From RYN-230 sp963813975 (lineage in GTDB: Bacteria > Actinomycetota > Actinomycetes > Streptosporangiales > Streptosporangiaceae), in assembly GCA_963813975.1 (NCBI GenBank), contig CAWFAP010000001.1, forward strand, positions 434,001 through 498,000: a stretch of 64,000 bases of DNA, given 5' to 3'. Position 1 is the stretch's first letter. Each line of letters opens with the position of its first letter. Shown here one piece after another: positions 50,539-58,353 of the stretch. The notes beneath the pieces were generated by a model. The model saw only the letters and a list, made by a program, of their open reading frames with translations. It did not search any database and was not told the origin of the DNA. A program made the translations under genes and the position numbers.

Positions 50539-51206
50539 TATAGGGACTTGCCCGTAGTCAGTCCAGATTCCGGACCCACTTCGCGTGACCTGGGGATGCT
50601 GAGGATGGACAGGGCCTGGTCGACCAGCACGCTGGTCGGCACCGTCTCCCGGCCCGGGTCCCGGCTCAGCTGGGCGTGCCTGATCATCGCGCTGCGGATC
50701 ATGGCCAGGGTGATCCGGGCCAGCAGGCCGGCCAGGTAGTCCGGGTCGGCTACGTCGCCGTGGGCGCGCTCCAGGCGCTCCCGGATCACCGCGGCCAGGT
50801 CAGTCTCGATCCTGAGCAGCGTGCCGGTCGGCATCCGGGAGATCCGGATGCCGGGCGGCCCGTCGGAGAACAGCCACACGGGGGTCGGCCGCGGCGAGGC
50901 GGACAGGAGGGTCCCCGTGTCCTGCAGAGCGTGGCGCAGCGCGGTGCTCACGTCCTCGTCGTCCGGACGGCTCCTGATCGCGTCCAGCAGGATCGGCAGC
51001 CAGCCCAGCGCGTCGTCAAGGATCAGCTCCTCCTTGCCGGCGAAGTACCGGAAGAAGGTCCGCTCGGTGACCCCGGCCGCCTCGGCGATGTCCCGGACGG
51101 TGGTCGCGCCGTAGCCGCGCTCGGCGAACAGGTGGTCCGCGGCCTGCTGCAGGGCCTGCCGGGTGGCCTGCTTGTGCGCTTCGCGGCGGCCCAGGGTCTG
51201 TGCCAC
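50538..51206 (-). CDS. TetR-family regulator of MMPL exporter
   Basis: This 222-residue TetR has an N-terminal helix-turn-helix: ALQQAADHLFAERGYGATTVRDIAEAAGVTERTFFRYFAGKEELI (residues 18-62). It is divergent from a large MMPL transporter with TGTCA-rich palindromes between, so it most likely represses the exporter and itself. Its stop overlaps the thioesterase start; direct near-repeats of CCAGATTCTGG type lie over this junction. Confidence 0.9.
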   Translation of the reverse strand: MAQTLGRREAHKQATRQALQQAADHLFAERGYGATTVRDIAEAAGVTERTFFRYFAGKEELILDDALGWLPILLDAIRSRPDDEDVSTALRHALQDTGTLLSASPRPTPVWLFSDGPPGIRISRMPTGTLLRIETDLAAVIRERLERAHGDVADPDYLAGLLARITLAMIRSAMIRHAQLSRDPGRETVPTSVLVDQALSILSIPRSREVGPESGLTTGKSL

Positions 51207-51224
51207 GTGTCCAGTATCGCAGAT

Positions 51225-51290
51225 CTGTCAGTAATGTCACTATTAATTTGTCAGGACTGACAGTTCTTGCCATAGTGACAGTCATGACAG
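51225..51290. promoter_or_regulatory. TetR/MMPL operator cluster
   Basis: TGTCAG-GA-CTGACA (51249-51262) is a perfect palindrome. It is flanked by CTGTCA-N4-TGTCACTAT (51225-51243) and ATAGTGACA-N4-TGACAG (51272-51290), which are inverted copies of each other with the same spacing. The outer right arm overlaps the MMPL start at 51284. The symmetrical set of TGTCA half-sites is the expected binding place of the divergent TetR. Confidence 0.75.
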
Positions 51291-53713
51291 ATTCTGCGCG
51301 TACGGATGCGGCCGCCCCGCCGGGCGCCGGGCCCGCGCCGGAGGAGCCGGCCGCAGCGCGCCGTCCCGGCGGTCCCGCCCTGCCCGGACACCGCGACGAC
51401 CACATCATGTTCAGCCGGCTCGGCCGTTCCGGCCGCTGGTGTGCCCGGCATCCCTGGCTCGTCGTGGCCGTCTGGGTGGTCATCCTGGCCGGGGTGACGT
51501 TCGGCCACCGCGCACTCGGCGGGAGCTACAACGATAATTTTGCCCTGCCTAGCTCGCCGTCGCAGGCGGGCGCGGCACTGCTGCAGAAACACGAGCCGCA
51601 GGCCGGCGGGCTGAGCGGGCAGCTGGTGTTCACGGCCGGCTCGGGCTCCCTGGCCAGCCACCGTCGGGCGATCGAGAGCTCGGTCGCGAAGGTCCGGGCC
51701 CTGCCGCACGTGCTGTCCGCGGGCAATCCGCTGTCCGCCAGTACCACGGCCAGCAACGGCCGGACGGCGTACGCCGTGGTCAACTTCGGGGAGAATCCGG
51801 CCACGCCCGGCGCCAGCTACATCAGCAGGTTCGACGCCGCGGTGGCCCCGGCGCGCGCGGCGGGAGTCAAGGTCAGCTACGGCGGCACTCTCGGCCAGGC
51901 GGCCCGGCCCAGGGCTCAGGACGGCAGATCCGAGCTGATCGGCATCGGGGTGGCCCTTGTGGTGCTGCTGCTCGGGTTCGGCAGCGTGCTCGCGGCGGGC
52001 CTGCCCATTCTCACCGCGGTGCTCGGCATAGCCACCACCCTGGGGGTGCTCGGCATGGCCGCCGCGGCGTTCACGTTCCCGAGCGTCTCGCCCACCCTGG
52101 CCGTGATGATGGGCCTCGGCGTCGGCATCGACTACGCGCTGTTCCTGACCACCCGGCACCGGCAGCAGATCATCGACGGCGCTGGCCCGGCCGAGGCGGC
52201 CGGCCGGACCGTGTCCACCAGCGGCCGGGCCGTGCTGATCGCCGCGGTCACAGTGATCATCGCCATGCTGGGCCTGTACGCCTCGGGGATCGGCTTCCTC
52301 GGCACGCTCGGGGTGGCCGCGGCGATCGGTGTCGCGGTCGGCGCGCTGAGCGCGCTGACCCTGGTCCCCGCACTGCTCGGGCTGGCCGGCCGGCGGATCG
52401 ACCGGCTCCGGGTGCGCCGTCCCGCCGCCGAGGCCTCGGCGGCCCACACGGGCTGGGCCCGGTACGCCGCCACGGTCAGCGCACACCCGTGGCGCTTCCT
52501 GCTGGCCGGGGTCGCGTTCCTCTGCGTGCTGGCCATCCCGGTGCTATCCCTTCAGCTAGGCCACGTCGACGCGGGCGCGGACCCGGCCAGCTACACCGAC
52601 AAGCAGGCCTATGACGCGATCAGCTCGGCGTTCGGGCCCGGCGCCAACGGCACCTTCACCGTGGTCATCCAGCCGGGTCACACGGCGCACGGCGCGCAGC
52701 TCCAGCAGCTGGCGCGCACGGTGCGCAGGGGCCTGGCCGCCGCGCCCGGCGTGGCCGCGGTGAGCCCGGTGCGGCCCAGCCCGGACGGGGCCATCCTCGT
52801 CACCACGGTCGTGCCCGGCTCGCGGCCGCAGGACGCGGCGACCAGCACCCTGCTGGGCACGCTGCGCGGTACCACGCTGCCGCAGGTGCTGTCCGGGACC
52901 GATGCCCGCGGCTACGTGACCGGGATCACCGCCGAGCAGCTCGACTTCCGGGACCAGGTGGGCGGCCAGCTCCCGGTGGTCATCGCCGTGGTCCTCGCGG
53001 CCGCGTTCCTGCTCCTGCTGGCCACCTTCCGCAGCCCGGTGCTCGCCCTCAAGGCCGCCGCGGCGAACCTGCTGTCGATCGGCGCCGCGTACGGGGTGCT
53101 GGTCGCCGTGTTCCAGTGGGGCTGGGGCAGCTCCCCGCTGGGCGTCAGCGAGAAGATCCCGATCGAGTCCTACGTGCCGATGATGATGTTCGCCATCGTG
53201 TTCGGATTGTCCATGGACTACGAGGTGTTCCTGCTGTCCCGGGTCCGCGAGGCCTGGACCCGCACCCGCGACAATCACGCCAGCGTGGCGGGCGGCCTGG
53301 CCGCCACCGCCCGGGTGATCACCTGCGCCGCCCTGATCATGGCCAGCGTGTTCCTCTCGTTCCTGCTGTCCGCCAATGTGGTGGTGAAGATGCTGGCGCT
53401 GGGCCTCGGGGTCAGCGTGGTCATCGACGCCACCGTGATCCGGCTGATCGTCGTGCCCGCGACCATGTTCCTGCTGGGCCGGTACAACTGGTGGATCCCG
53501 TCTTGGCTGGACCGGGCGCTGCCGCACCTGGAACCCGAGGGCCCGCCCCGCCCGGGCATGATCACGGGCCTCTCCCGTTTAACTCCGGTGCCAGGGGTAG
53601 CGGCTGCTGCCGCGCGGCTCGTGCCGCCGGGTGAGAACGTGAAACCTGGTACGACCTGGAGGAACGTGCATGACGCCGATGTCGCAGCGGCACGGCAGCG
53701 CCCAGCGCCCTGA
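51284..53713 (+). CDS. MMPL/RND-family exporter
   Basis: This 809-residue membrane transporter has twelve predicted helices and two large extracytoplasmic loops. Two MMPL repeats show VMMGLGVGIDYALFLTTRHR and FAIVFGLSMDYEVFLLSRVREAW, the Asp-Tyr proton-relay pairs of helices 4 and 10. The N-terminal 45 residues are Pro/Ala-rich and cytosolic. It would export lipids or drugs in exchange for protons. ATG 51284 lies inside the operator array. The TetR at 50538 is the likely repressor. Confidence 0.92.
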   Translation: MTDSARTDAAAPPGAGPAPEEPAAARRPGGPALPGHRDDHIMFSRLGRSGRWCARHPWLVVAVWVVILAGVTFGHRALGGSYNDNFALPSSPSQAGAALLQKHEPQAGGLSGQLVFTAGSGSLASHRRAIESSVAKVRALPHVLSAGNPLSASTTASNGRTAYAVVNFGENPATPGASYISRFDAAVAPARAAGVKVSYGGTLGQAARPRAQDGRSELIGIGVALVVLLLGFGSVLAAGLPILTAVLGIATTLGVLGMAAAAFTFPSVSPTLAVMMGLGVGIDYALFLTTRHRQQIIDGAGPAEAAGRTVSTSGRAVLIAAVTVIIAMLGLYASGIGFLGTLGVAAAIGVAVGALSALTLVPALLGLAGRRIDRLRVRRPAAEASAAHTGWARYAATVSAHPWRFLLAGVAFLCVLAIPVLSLQLGHVDAGADPASYTDKQAYDAISSAFGPGANGTFTVVIQPGHTAHGAQLQQLARTVRRGLAAAPGVAAVSPVRPSPDGAILVTTVVPGSRPQDAATSTLLGTLRGTTLPQVLSGTDARGYVTGITAEQLDFRDQVGGQLPVVIAVVLAAAFLLLLATFRSPVLALKAAAANLLSIGAAYGVLVAVFQWGWGSSPLGVSEKIPIESYVPMMMFAIVFGLSMDYEVFLLSRVREAWTRTRDNHASVAGGLAATARVITCAALIMASVFLSFLLSANVVVKMLALGLGVSVVIDATVIRLIVVPATMFLLGRYNWWIPSWLDRALPHLEPEGPPRPGMITGLSRLTPVPGVAAAAARLVPPGENVKPGTTWRNVHDADVAAARQRPAP

Positions 53714-54110
53714 CCGGCCGGCGGCCCGCCAGCGCCCGCCCGGAATTCCCGACGCGGCAGTGGCCGCGCTGGGCAAACTCTCCGAGGCGCTGGAGGCGGT
53801 GGAGCACGCTCGCGGCCTCCTCTACGGGTTCCACCGCCTGTCCGGGACGGCCGACCGCACCCTGCAGGACGCCGTGGGCATGTTCCGCGACGCGGGACAC
53901 GCCGAACTGGCCGACGATCTCGAGGAAACCCTGGTCGGGCGGGACATCGCGAATGATCAGTGGAGCTTCCAGCTGGTCGAGGCCTATGACGCCGGCTACT
54001 GGCAGGTCTTCCGCGATGCCGAGCAGCAGGCCCGCACCAGCGTCGGCGTCCCGGACCGGCACGTGTACGAGGCAGAGATGAAGCAGCGGGAGCAAGGCGG
54101 CTCCGGCTGA
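53670..54110 (+). CDS. conserved hypothetical helical protein
   Basis: This 146-residue soluble protein is mostly helical: VAALGKLSEALEAVEHARGLLYGFHRLSGTADRTLQDAVGMFRDAGHAELADDLEETLVGRDIANDQWSF. GGAGG (53659-53663) precedes ATG 53670, which overlaps the 3' end of the MMPL gene by 44 bases. I recognise it only as a type common in actinobacteria. It probably shares the MMPL transcript. Confidence 0.75.
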   Translation: MTPMSQRHGSAQRPDRPAARQRPPGIPDAAVAALGKLSEALEAVEHARGLLYGFHRLSGTADRTLQDAVGMFRDAGHAELADDLEETLVGRDIANDQWSFQLVEAYDAGYWQVFRDAEQQARTSVGVPDRHVYEAEMKQREQGGSG

Positions 54111-54117
54111 GCCGTAG

Positions 54118-54134
54118 CGCCCGAGAACCGGGCG
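54118..54134. terminator. short hairpin between convergent genes
   Basis: CGCCCG (54118-54123) and CGGGCG (54129-54134) pair around AGAAC and are followed by TTT. The stem lies between the hypothetical gene ending at 54110 and the opposite-strand DUF2000 gene ending at 54137. Confidence 0.55.
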
Positions 54135-54136
54135 TT

Positions 54137-54619
54137 TCAGGGCAGCAGGGCGAGATTCTTGACGATCTTGTTGACCCGGTTGCGCGGCCCCAGCACACTG
54201 AACGCGCAGGTAGCCAGCTCGGCCGGTGAGGTGCGCGCGAGCTCGCCGAGGTAGTGGTCGTACACCCGGTGGGCCTGCGCCGCAGCGGGCATGTCCACCA
54301 CCAGCGTGCCGTCCGAGGCCGCGGCCCGGTCGCGGACCGCCGCGATCTCGTCCGGGGCGCCGCCGAGGACCGTGCAGCCGGCCCACGGCAGCCCGGGGTG
54401 CGGGTGCCCCGAGGCGTCCGGGCCGCCGTGGGCGATCAGCCCATCCACCAGGGCGCCGGTGCTGGCCGCCACGCAGGCGACGGCGTTGACCATCTGCCCG
54501 GCCGGGATGGTGGAATCGACCACGATCACCCACTTGTACTTCGCGGACCGGGTGGGCTCGCTGGTGACGATCTCCTCGGGCGCGTAGCCGGGCCGTGGCG
54601 CGTCGCTGACGGCAGTCAT
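54137..54619 (-). CDS. DUF2000 protein (peptidyl-tRNA hydrolase 2-like fold)
   Basis: This 160-residue DUF2000 protein reads YKWVIVVDSTIPAGQMVNAVACVAASTGALV near the start (residues 28-58), then a glycine/histidine loop, ending ELATCAFSVLGPRNRVNKIVKNLALLP. DUF2000 is related to Pth2-type folds; its role is unknown, but the pairing with an Lrp/AsnC gene is conserved in actinobacteria. ATG 54619 is chosen by the length of the family. It is divergent from the Lrp gene. Confidence 0.85.
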   Translation of the reverse strand: MTAVSDAPRPGYAPEEIVTSEPTRSAKYKWVIVVDSTIPAGQMVNAVACVAASTGALVDGLIAHGGPDASGHPHPGLPWAGCTVLGGAPDEIAAVRDRAAASDGTLVVDMPAAAQAHRVYDHYLGELARTSPAELATCAFSVLGPRNRVNKIVKNLALLP

Positions 54620-54636
54620 GCGGATCTGGCTTCCCT

Positions 54637-54706
54637 TCGTACGAGGATTCCCCGGAACTCTAGACTGGTATCCGATGTCACGGCAATCGATCCGTATTTC
54701 GTACGA
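54637..54706. promoter_or_regulatory. twin TCGTACGA palindromes in Lrp control region
   Basis: TCGTACGA occurs at 54637-54644 and again at 54699-54706, starts 62 bases apart (close to six helical turns). Both are preceded by T and followed by G. Two equal palindromes on one face of the helix fit an octameric Lrp-type regulator that wraps the DNA between the divergent DUF2000 and Lrp genes. Confidence 0.65.
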
Positions 54707-54719
54707 GAGGGACCCCGGT

Positions 54720-55178
54720 ATGGCACGGCTGGACGAACTTGATACGGCCATCCTGCGGGAATTGCAGGCCGACGCACGCCGCACCAATCGCGACATCGCC
54801 GCGGCGGTCGGGGTGTCTCCCACCACCGCCCTGGACCGCACCCGCAGCCTGGGCCAGCGCGGCATCATCCGCGGCGCGCTGCTCGACATCGACCTGGCCG
54901 AGATCGGCAGGCCCGTGCAGGCGCTGATCGCGGTGCGCATCCGGCCGCCATCCCGCACGAACATCGAGGGATTCCGGGACTGGGTCGGCGCGCTGCCCGA
55001 GACCATCGGCGTGTTCGTCGTCTCCGGCCTGGAGGACTTCATGATCCACGTCGCCGTGCCCGACAATCAGGGCCTGTACGCGTTCGTGATCGACCGGCTC
55101 ACCCAGCGGCCCGAGGTCGCCGACGTGCGGACCAGCGTGGTCTACGAGCACATGCGCAACCAGCGCTGGCTGGCCTGA
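54720..55178 (+). CDS. Lrp/AsnC-family regulator
   Basis: This 152-residue regulator has a helix-turn-helix LDTAILRELQADARRTNRDIAAAVGVSPTTALDRTRSLGQRGII (residues 7-50) and a C-terminal RAM domain GVFVVSGLEDFMIHVAVPDNQGLYAFVIDRL. ATG 54720 is preferred over one 16 codons upstream since the family starts just before the helix-turn-helix. It likely senses an amino acid and controls the divergent DUF2000 gene. Confidence 0.92.
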   Translation: MARLDELDTAILRELQADARRTNRDIAAAVGVSPTTALDRTRSLGQRGIIRGALLDIDLAEIGRPVQALIAVRIRPPSRTNIEGFRDWVGALPETIGVFVVSGLEDFMIHVAVPDNQGLYAFVIDRLTQRPEVADVRTSVVYEHMRNQRWLA

Positions 55179-56057
55179 TCAGCGGGGCAGCTCCTGCAGG
55201 TCCAGCCCGCTGAGCCGGTCCGGGTCGGCGAGCAGCTCGATGCCGGTGATCCCCTCCCCGGTGACGGTGAAGGCGAACACCACCCGCGGCTGGCCGCCCT
55301 GCGACCAGACCAGTCCTGCGGCCCCGTCCACCAGGGCCAGCCGGGCCGCCCGGGCCCGCCCGGCGAAGGTCCGTGCGACCGCGTCCGCGCCGCGCACCTC
55401 GGGCTGGGCCCCAGTGGCCACGGTGGCCGCGTCGGCCCGGAGTACCACATCCGGGGCGAGCAGCACGAGCAGGGCCTCGAAGTCCCCGTCCCGCGAGGCC
55501 GCGAGGAACGCGCCCACCACCTCGCGCTGCCGGGCCAGGTCGCTGGCCGGGTCGGGGCCGGCCCCGTCGATCCGGCGCCGGGCCCGGCTGGCCAGCTGCT
55601 TGGTCGCGTTGGGTGTGCGGCCCAGGATGTCCCCGATCTGATCGAACGGCACGGCGAACATGTCGTGCAGCACGAACGCCACCCGCTCGGCCGGGGCCAG
55701 CCTGTCCAGCACCACCAGCATGGCCAGGCCGACCGAGTCGGCCAGCACCGCCTCGTGCTCGGGATCGATCCCCGGCCCGGTGTCCTCCATCACTACGGGC
55801 GCCGCCGCCGCGTCCAGCGGTTCCTCCCGCCGCGAGGTCCGCGAGCGCAGCATGTCCAGGCACACCCGGGCGGTCACCGTGGTCAGCCAGCCGCCCAGGT
55901 TCTCGACCCCGTCGGCAGCGGTACGGCTGAGCCGCAGCCAGGACTCCTGCACCGCGTCGTCGGCTTCACTGGGTGAGCCGAGCATCCGGTACGCCACCGC
56001 CCGCAGCCGGGCCCGGTGGGTCTCGAACGCCTCCGCCAGCCAGTCGTTGTCCGGCAC
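55179..56057 (-). CDS. ECF41-group sigma factor with SnoaL-like domain
   Basis: This 292-residue ECF sigma factor has region 2 AVAYRMLGSPSEADDAVQESWLRLSR with WLTTVTARVCLDMLRSR, and region 4 RVAFVLHDMFAVPFDQIGDILGRTPNATKQLASRARRRI. The C-terminal 110 residues form a SnoaL-like domain (REVVGAFLAASRDGDFEALLVLLAPDVVLRADAA) ending in DPDRLSGLDL, like the NPDKL-type motif of ECF41. The domain controls activity in place of an anti-sigma factor. GTG 56057 follows AGGAAGG. A fitting promoter lies at 56119-56093, and the divergent VOC gene may be a target. Confidence 0.92.
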   Translation of the reverse strand: MPDNDWLAEAFETHRARLRAVAYRMLGSPSEADDAVQESWLRLSRTAADGVENLGGWLTTVTARVCLDMLRSRTSRREEPLDAAAAPVVMEDTGPGIDPEHEAVLADSVGLAMLVVLDRLAPAERVAFVLHDMFAVPFDQIGDILGRTPNATKQLASRARRRIDGAGPDPASDLARQREVVGAFLAASRDGDFEALLVLLAPDVVLRADAATVATGAQPEVRGADAVARTFAGRARAARLALVDGAAGLVWSQGGQPRVVFAFTVTGEGITGIELLADPDRLSGLDLQELPR

Positions 56058-56092
56058 TGTTACCTTCCTCCGTCGCCGTCCGTCATAGCTCT

Positions 56093-56119
56093 GACGGTCC
56101 AGACGGGGTCGTCGTAACA
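56093..56119 (-). promoter_or_regulatory. ECF41-type promoter of the sigma gene
   Basis: On the minus strand TGTTACG (56119-56113), sixteen bases, and CGTC (56096-56093) match the ECF41 promoter TGTCACA-N16-CGTC with two changes in the first box. It points at the sigma gene with a leader of about 30 bases, so self-activation is likely. Confidence 0.6.
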
Positions 56120-56140
56120 CACGAGGATGAGGAGCTTTCC

Positions 56141-56482
56141 ATGACATCAGGCCTGTCCACCGTCATCTACCCAGTCAAGGACCTGGCCCGGGCCAGGGCG
56201 CTGTACGCCGCGCTGCTGGGCGAGCCCTCCATGGACGCGCCGTACTACGTCGGGTTCCAGATCGGCGACCAGCAACTCGGCCTGGACCCGCACGGTCACG
56301 ACCAGGGGCTGACCGGGCCGGTCCCCTACTGGACCGTGGACGACATCAACGAGCAGCTCACCCGGCTGGTCAGCGCGGGCGCGCAGGAGCTTCAGCCGGT
56401 CCGGGACGTCGGCGGCGGCAAGCTGATCGCCTCCGTGAAGGACCAGGACGGCAACATCATCGGGCTGATGCAGAACCCCTGA
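56141..56482 (+). CDS. VOC (glyoxalase-fold) protein
   Basis: This 113-residue VOC protein reads STVIYPVKDLARARALYAALLGEPSMDAPYYVGFQIGDQQLGLDPHG, then PYWTVDDINEQLTRLVSAGAQELQPVRDVGGGKLIASVKDQDGNIIGL. ATG 56141 follows GAGGATGAGGAG. It is divergent from the ECF41 sigma gene; ECF41 factors usually control one neighbouring small enzyme gene, and this is the candidate. No clear ECF41 box was seen on its own strand. Confidence 0.88.
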   Translation: MTSGLSTVIYPVKDLARARALYAALLGEPSMDAPYYVGFQIGDQQLGLDPHGHDQGLTGPVPYWTVDDINEQLTRLVSAGAQELQPVRDVGGGKLIASVKDQDGNIIGLMQNP

Positions 56483-56524
56483 GGGTGCAGGGGGCTGCCG
56501 CCCGCTGGCGGGCATCGATTCCCG

Positions 56525-57160
56525 TCAGCGGGCGATGCCGATGTGGTGGTGGATGGTGCCCGGGTCCGTGATGATCCCGAGCAGGTAGGCGGCCAGGTCC
56601 GCACGGGAAACCGTGACGCCCCGGGGCAGGTTGCGGTCCACCGCGGTGCGGTAGGTCCCCGAGGCCGGACCGCTGGTCAGCCGGGGTGGCCGCACGATCG
56701 TCCAGTCCAGCCCGCTGTCGCGGATCTCCTCCTCGGCGTCGCGCATGTCGTCGGTCACGTGACGCATCAGTGTCCCGCGGGCCAGAGGCTTGACCAGGTA
56801 GCGCATGGCCGGGCCCTCGCCCTCGTCGGTCACGATGGACCCGCTGAGCATGATGAGCCGGCGGGTGCCCTCCTTGCTCATGGCCTCGATCACGCTCCGG
56901 CTGCCCTCGCGCAGCACGGTGGTGGGCCCGGTGCCGCGCGGCCCGAACACGGCGAACACCGCGTCGGCGCCGGCCACGGCCGGGCTGATGGCGACCGGGT
57001 CCATCAGGTCGGCGGTCATGACGCGCAGCCGGGGCGAGTCCGGCACGGACAGCCGGGCCGGGTCGCGGACCACCGCGGTGACCTGATGCCCGGCGGCCAG
57101 GGCCTGCCCGGTGAGAAGAGTCCCGGTGGCGCCGGACGCGCCGAAAATCGCGAGTTCCAT
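56525..57160 (-). CDS. NAD(P)H-binding NmrA-like protein
   Basis: This 211-residue atypical SDR has ELAIFGASGATGTLLTGQALAAGHQVTAVVRDPARL (GxxGxxG at residues 6-12 and the NADP-binding VVRDP), LSGSIVTDEGEGPAM, and SGLDWTIVRPPRLTSGP. Such proteins bind NAD(P)H and act as reductases or redox sensors. ATG 57160 gives the family start. It is divergent from a MarR gene with a perfect palindrome between, so it is the likely target of that regulator. Confidence 0.9.
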   Translation of the reverse strand: MELAIFGASGATGTLLTGQALAAGHQVTAVVRDPARLSVPDSPRLRVMTADLMDPVAISPAVAGADAVFAVFGPRGTGPTTVLREGSRSVIEAMSKEGTRRLIMLSGSIVTDEGEGPAMRYLVKPLARGTLMRHVTDDMRDAEEEIRDSGLDWTIVRPPRLTSGPASGTYRTAVDRNLPRGVTVSRADLAAYLLGIITDPGTIHHHIGIAR

Positions 57161-57188
57161 GAGGTACCTTGTCTCTTGTAGTCCGTAC

Positions 57189-57205
57189 AATATGGAGTCC
57201 ATATT
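57189..57205. promoter_or_regulatory. MarR operator
   Basis: AATATGGA (57189-57196) and TCCATATT (57198-57205) are perfectly complementary around a single G, three bases before the MarR start. The AT-rich region also carries the likely promoter. It is the expected binding place of the MarR protein controlling itself and the divergent NmrA-like gene. Confidence 0.75.
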
Positions 57206-57207
57206 AT

Positions 57208-57714
57208 ATGAACTCAGTAGAACCCGCCAACCAGGAGGCAGCCCGGCGCCGGCGGCGGCTGGACCGGGAGGTCCGGGCGTCGCTGCGCGACGTAAGCGTC
57301 CAGCTGTCCCTGCTCAACCATCAGGTCCGGGGGCAGCTGGAACTGAAGGGCACCGACCTGGAGTGCCTCGACCTGATCAGCCGCGACGGGCCGCTCAGCC
57401 CGAGCGCGCTGGCCCGCCAGGCTGGCCTGCATCCGGCCACCCTGACGGGAATCCTGGACCGGCTGGAGCGGGGCGGCTGGATTGTCCGTGAGCGTGACCC
57501 CGCCGACCGGCGCGCGGTCCTGATCCGGGCTGAGCGGGACCGCGGCGCGGACGTGTTCCGCCTCTACTCGGGGATGAACAGCGCCATGGACCAGATCATC
57601 GGCGAGTACAACGAGGACCAGCTGGAGTTCCTGGCCGGTTTCCTGCGCCGGACCGCCGAGGCCGGCCAGGCCGCGGCCCAGGAACTCGCCGGCGGCCCGG
57701 GCGAGGGCCGGTGA
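57208..57714 (+). CDS. MarR-family regulator
   Basis: This 168-residue MarR reads SVQLSLLNHQVRGQLELKGTDLECLDLISRDGPLSPSALARQAGLHPATLTGILDRLERGGWIVRERDPADRRAV. An arginine-rich arm (EAARRRRRLDREVR) leads into it. ATG 57208 sits right after the palindrome. Its stop overlaps the GTG of the acetyltransferase by four bases (GTGA), so regulator and enzyme are made together. Confidence 0.9.
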   Translation: MNSVEPANQEAARRRRRLDREVRASLRDVSVQLSLLNHQVRGQLELKGTDLECLDLISRDGPLSPSALARQAGLHPATLTGILDRLERGGWIVRERDPADRRAVLIRAERDRGADVFRLYSGMNSAMDQIIGEYNEDQLEFLAGFLRRTAEAGQAAAQELAGGPGEGR

Positions 57715-58250
57715 CGCCCGCTGTGGAACTGCGCATCGCCCACACCGCCGACCTCGATGACGCCACGCGTCACGCGGCCCGGGCCCTGCTGGACGACGTG
57801 TTCGACGACATGGCCGACGAGGACTGGGATCACTGCCTGGGCGGGATGCACGCGATGGCGTGGGAGGGCGCCGAGATGATCGGCCACGCGTCGGTGGTCC
57901 AGCGGCAGCTGCTGTACGGCGGGCGGGCCTGGCGCACCGGCTACGTCGAGGCGGTCGCGGTCCGCGACGACCGCCGCCGGAGCGGCCACGGCGGCACCCT
58001 GATGGACGCGGTGGAGCGGATCGTCCGCGGGGCCTACGAGATGGGCGCCCTGGGCTCTACCGATGCTGGCGCCGCCTTCTACTCGGCGCGGGGCTGGCTG
58101 CGGTGGCTGGGACCCTGCTCGGCGCTCACCCCCGAGGGCATCATCCGGATCCCCGAGGAGGAAGGCAGCATCTACGTCCTCCCCGTGTCGCTCCCGCTGG
58201 ATATCTCCCGCGAGCTGACCTGCGACTGGCGCGAGGGCGACGCCTGGTAG
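57711..58250 (+). CDS. AAC(2')-like aminoglycoside N-acetyltransferase
   Basis: This 179-residue GNAT protein is close in layout to mycobacterial AAC(2')-I. It has RIAHTADLDDATRHAARALLDDVFDD, EDWDHCLGGMHAMAWEGAEMIGHASVVQRQLLYGGRAWRTGYVEAVAVRDDRRRSGHGGTLMDAVE, and the tail YVLPVSLPLDISRELTCDWREGDAW. RDDRRRSGHGG is the acetyl-CoA loop. AAC(2') enzymes acetylate aminoglycosides with a free 2'-amine; chromosomal forms may also have other amines as substrate. Translational coupling to a MarR gene with a visible operator suggests inducible control. Resistance is not shown by sequence alone. Confidence 0.88.
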   Translation: MTPAVELRIAHTADLDDATRHAARALLDDVFDDMADEDWDHCLGGMHAMAWEGAEMIGHASVVQRQLLYGGRAWRTGYVEAVAVRDDRRRSGHGGTLMDAVERIVRGAYEMGALGSTDAGAAFYSARGWLRWLGPCSALTPEGIIRIPEEEGSIYVLPVSLPLDISRELTCDWREGDAW

Positions 58251-58353
58251 GCGCGGACCCGGCGGCTGCGGCCAGAGGGCAGCCCGTGCCGGGCGGGATG
58301 CTCCGTCCGGTGAAGCCCCGGCGGCCGCGATCCGCCCGCATAGGGTGGCGGGT

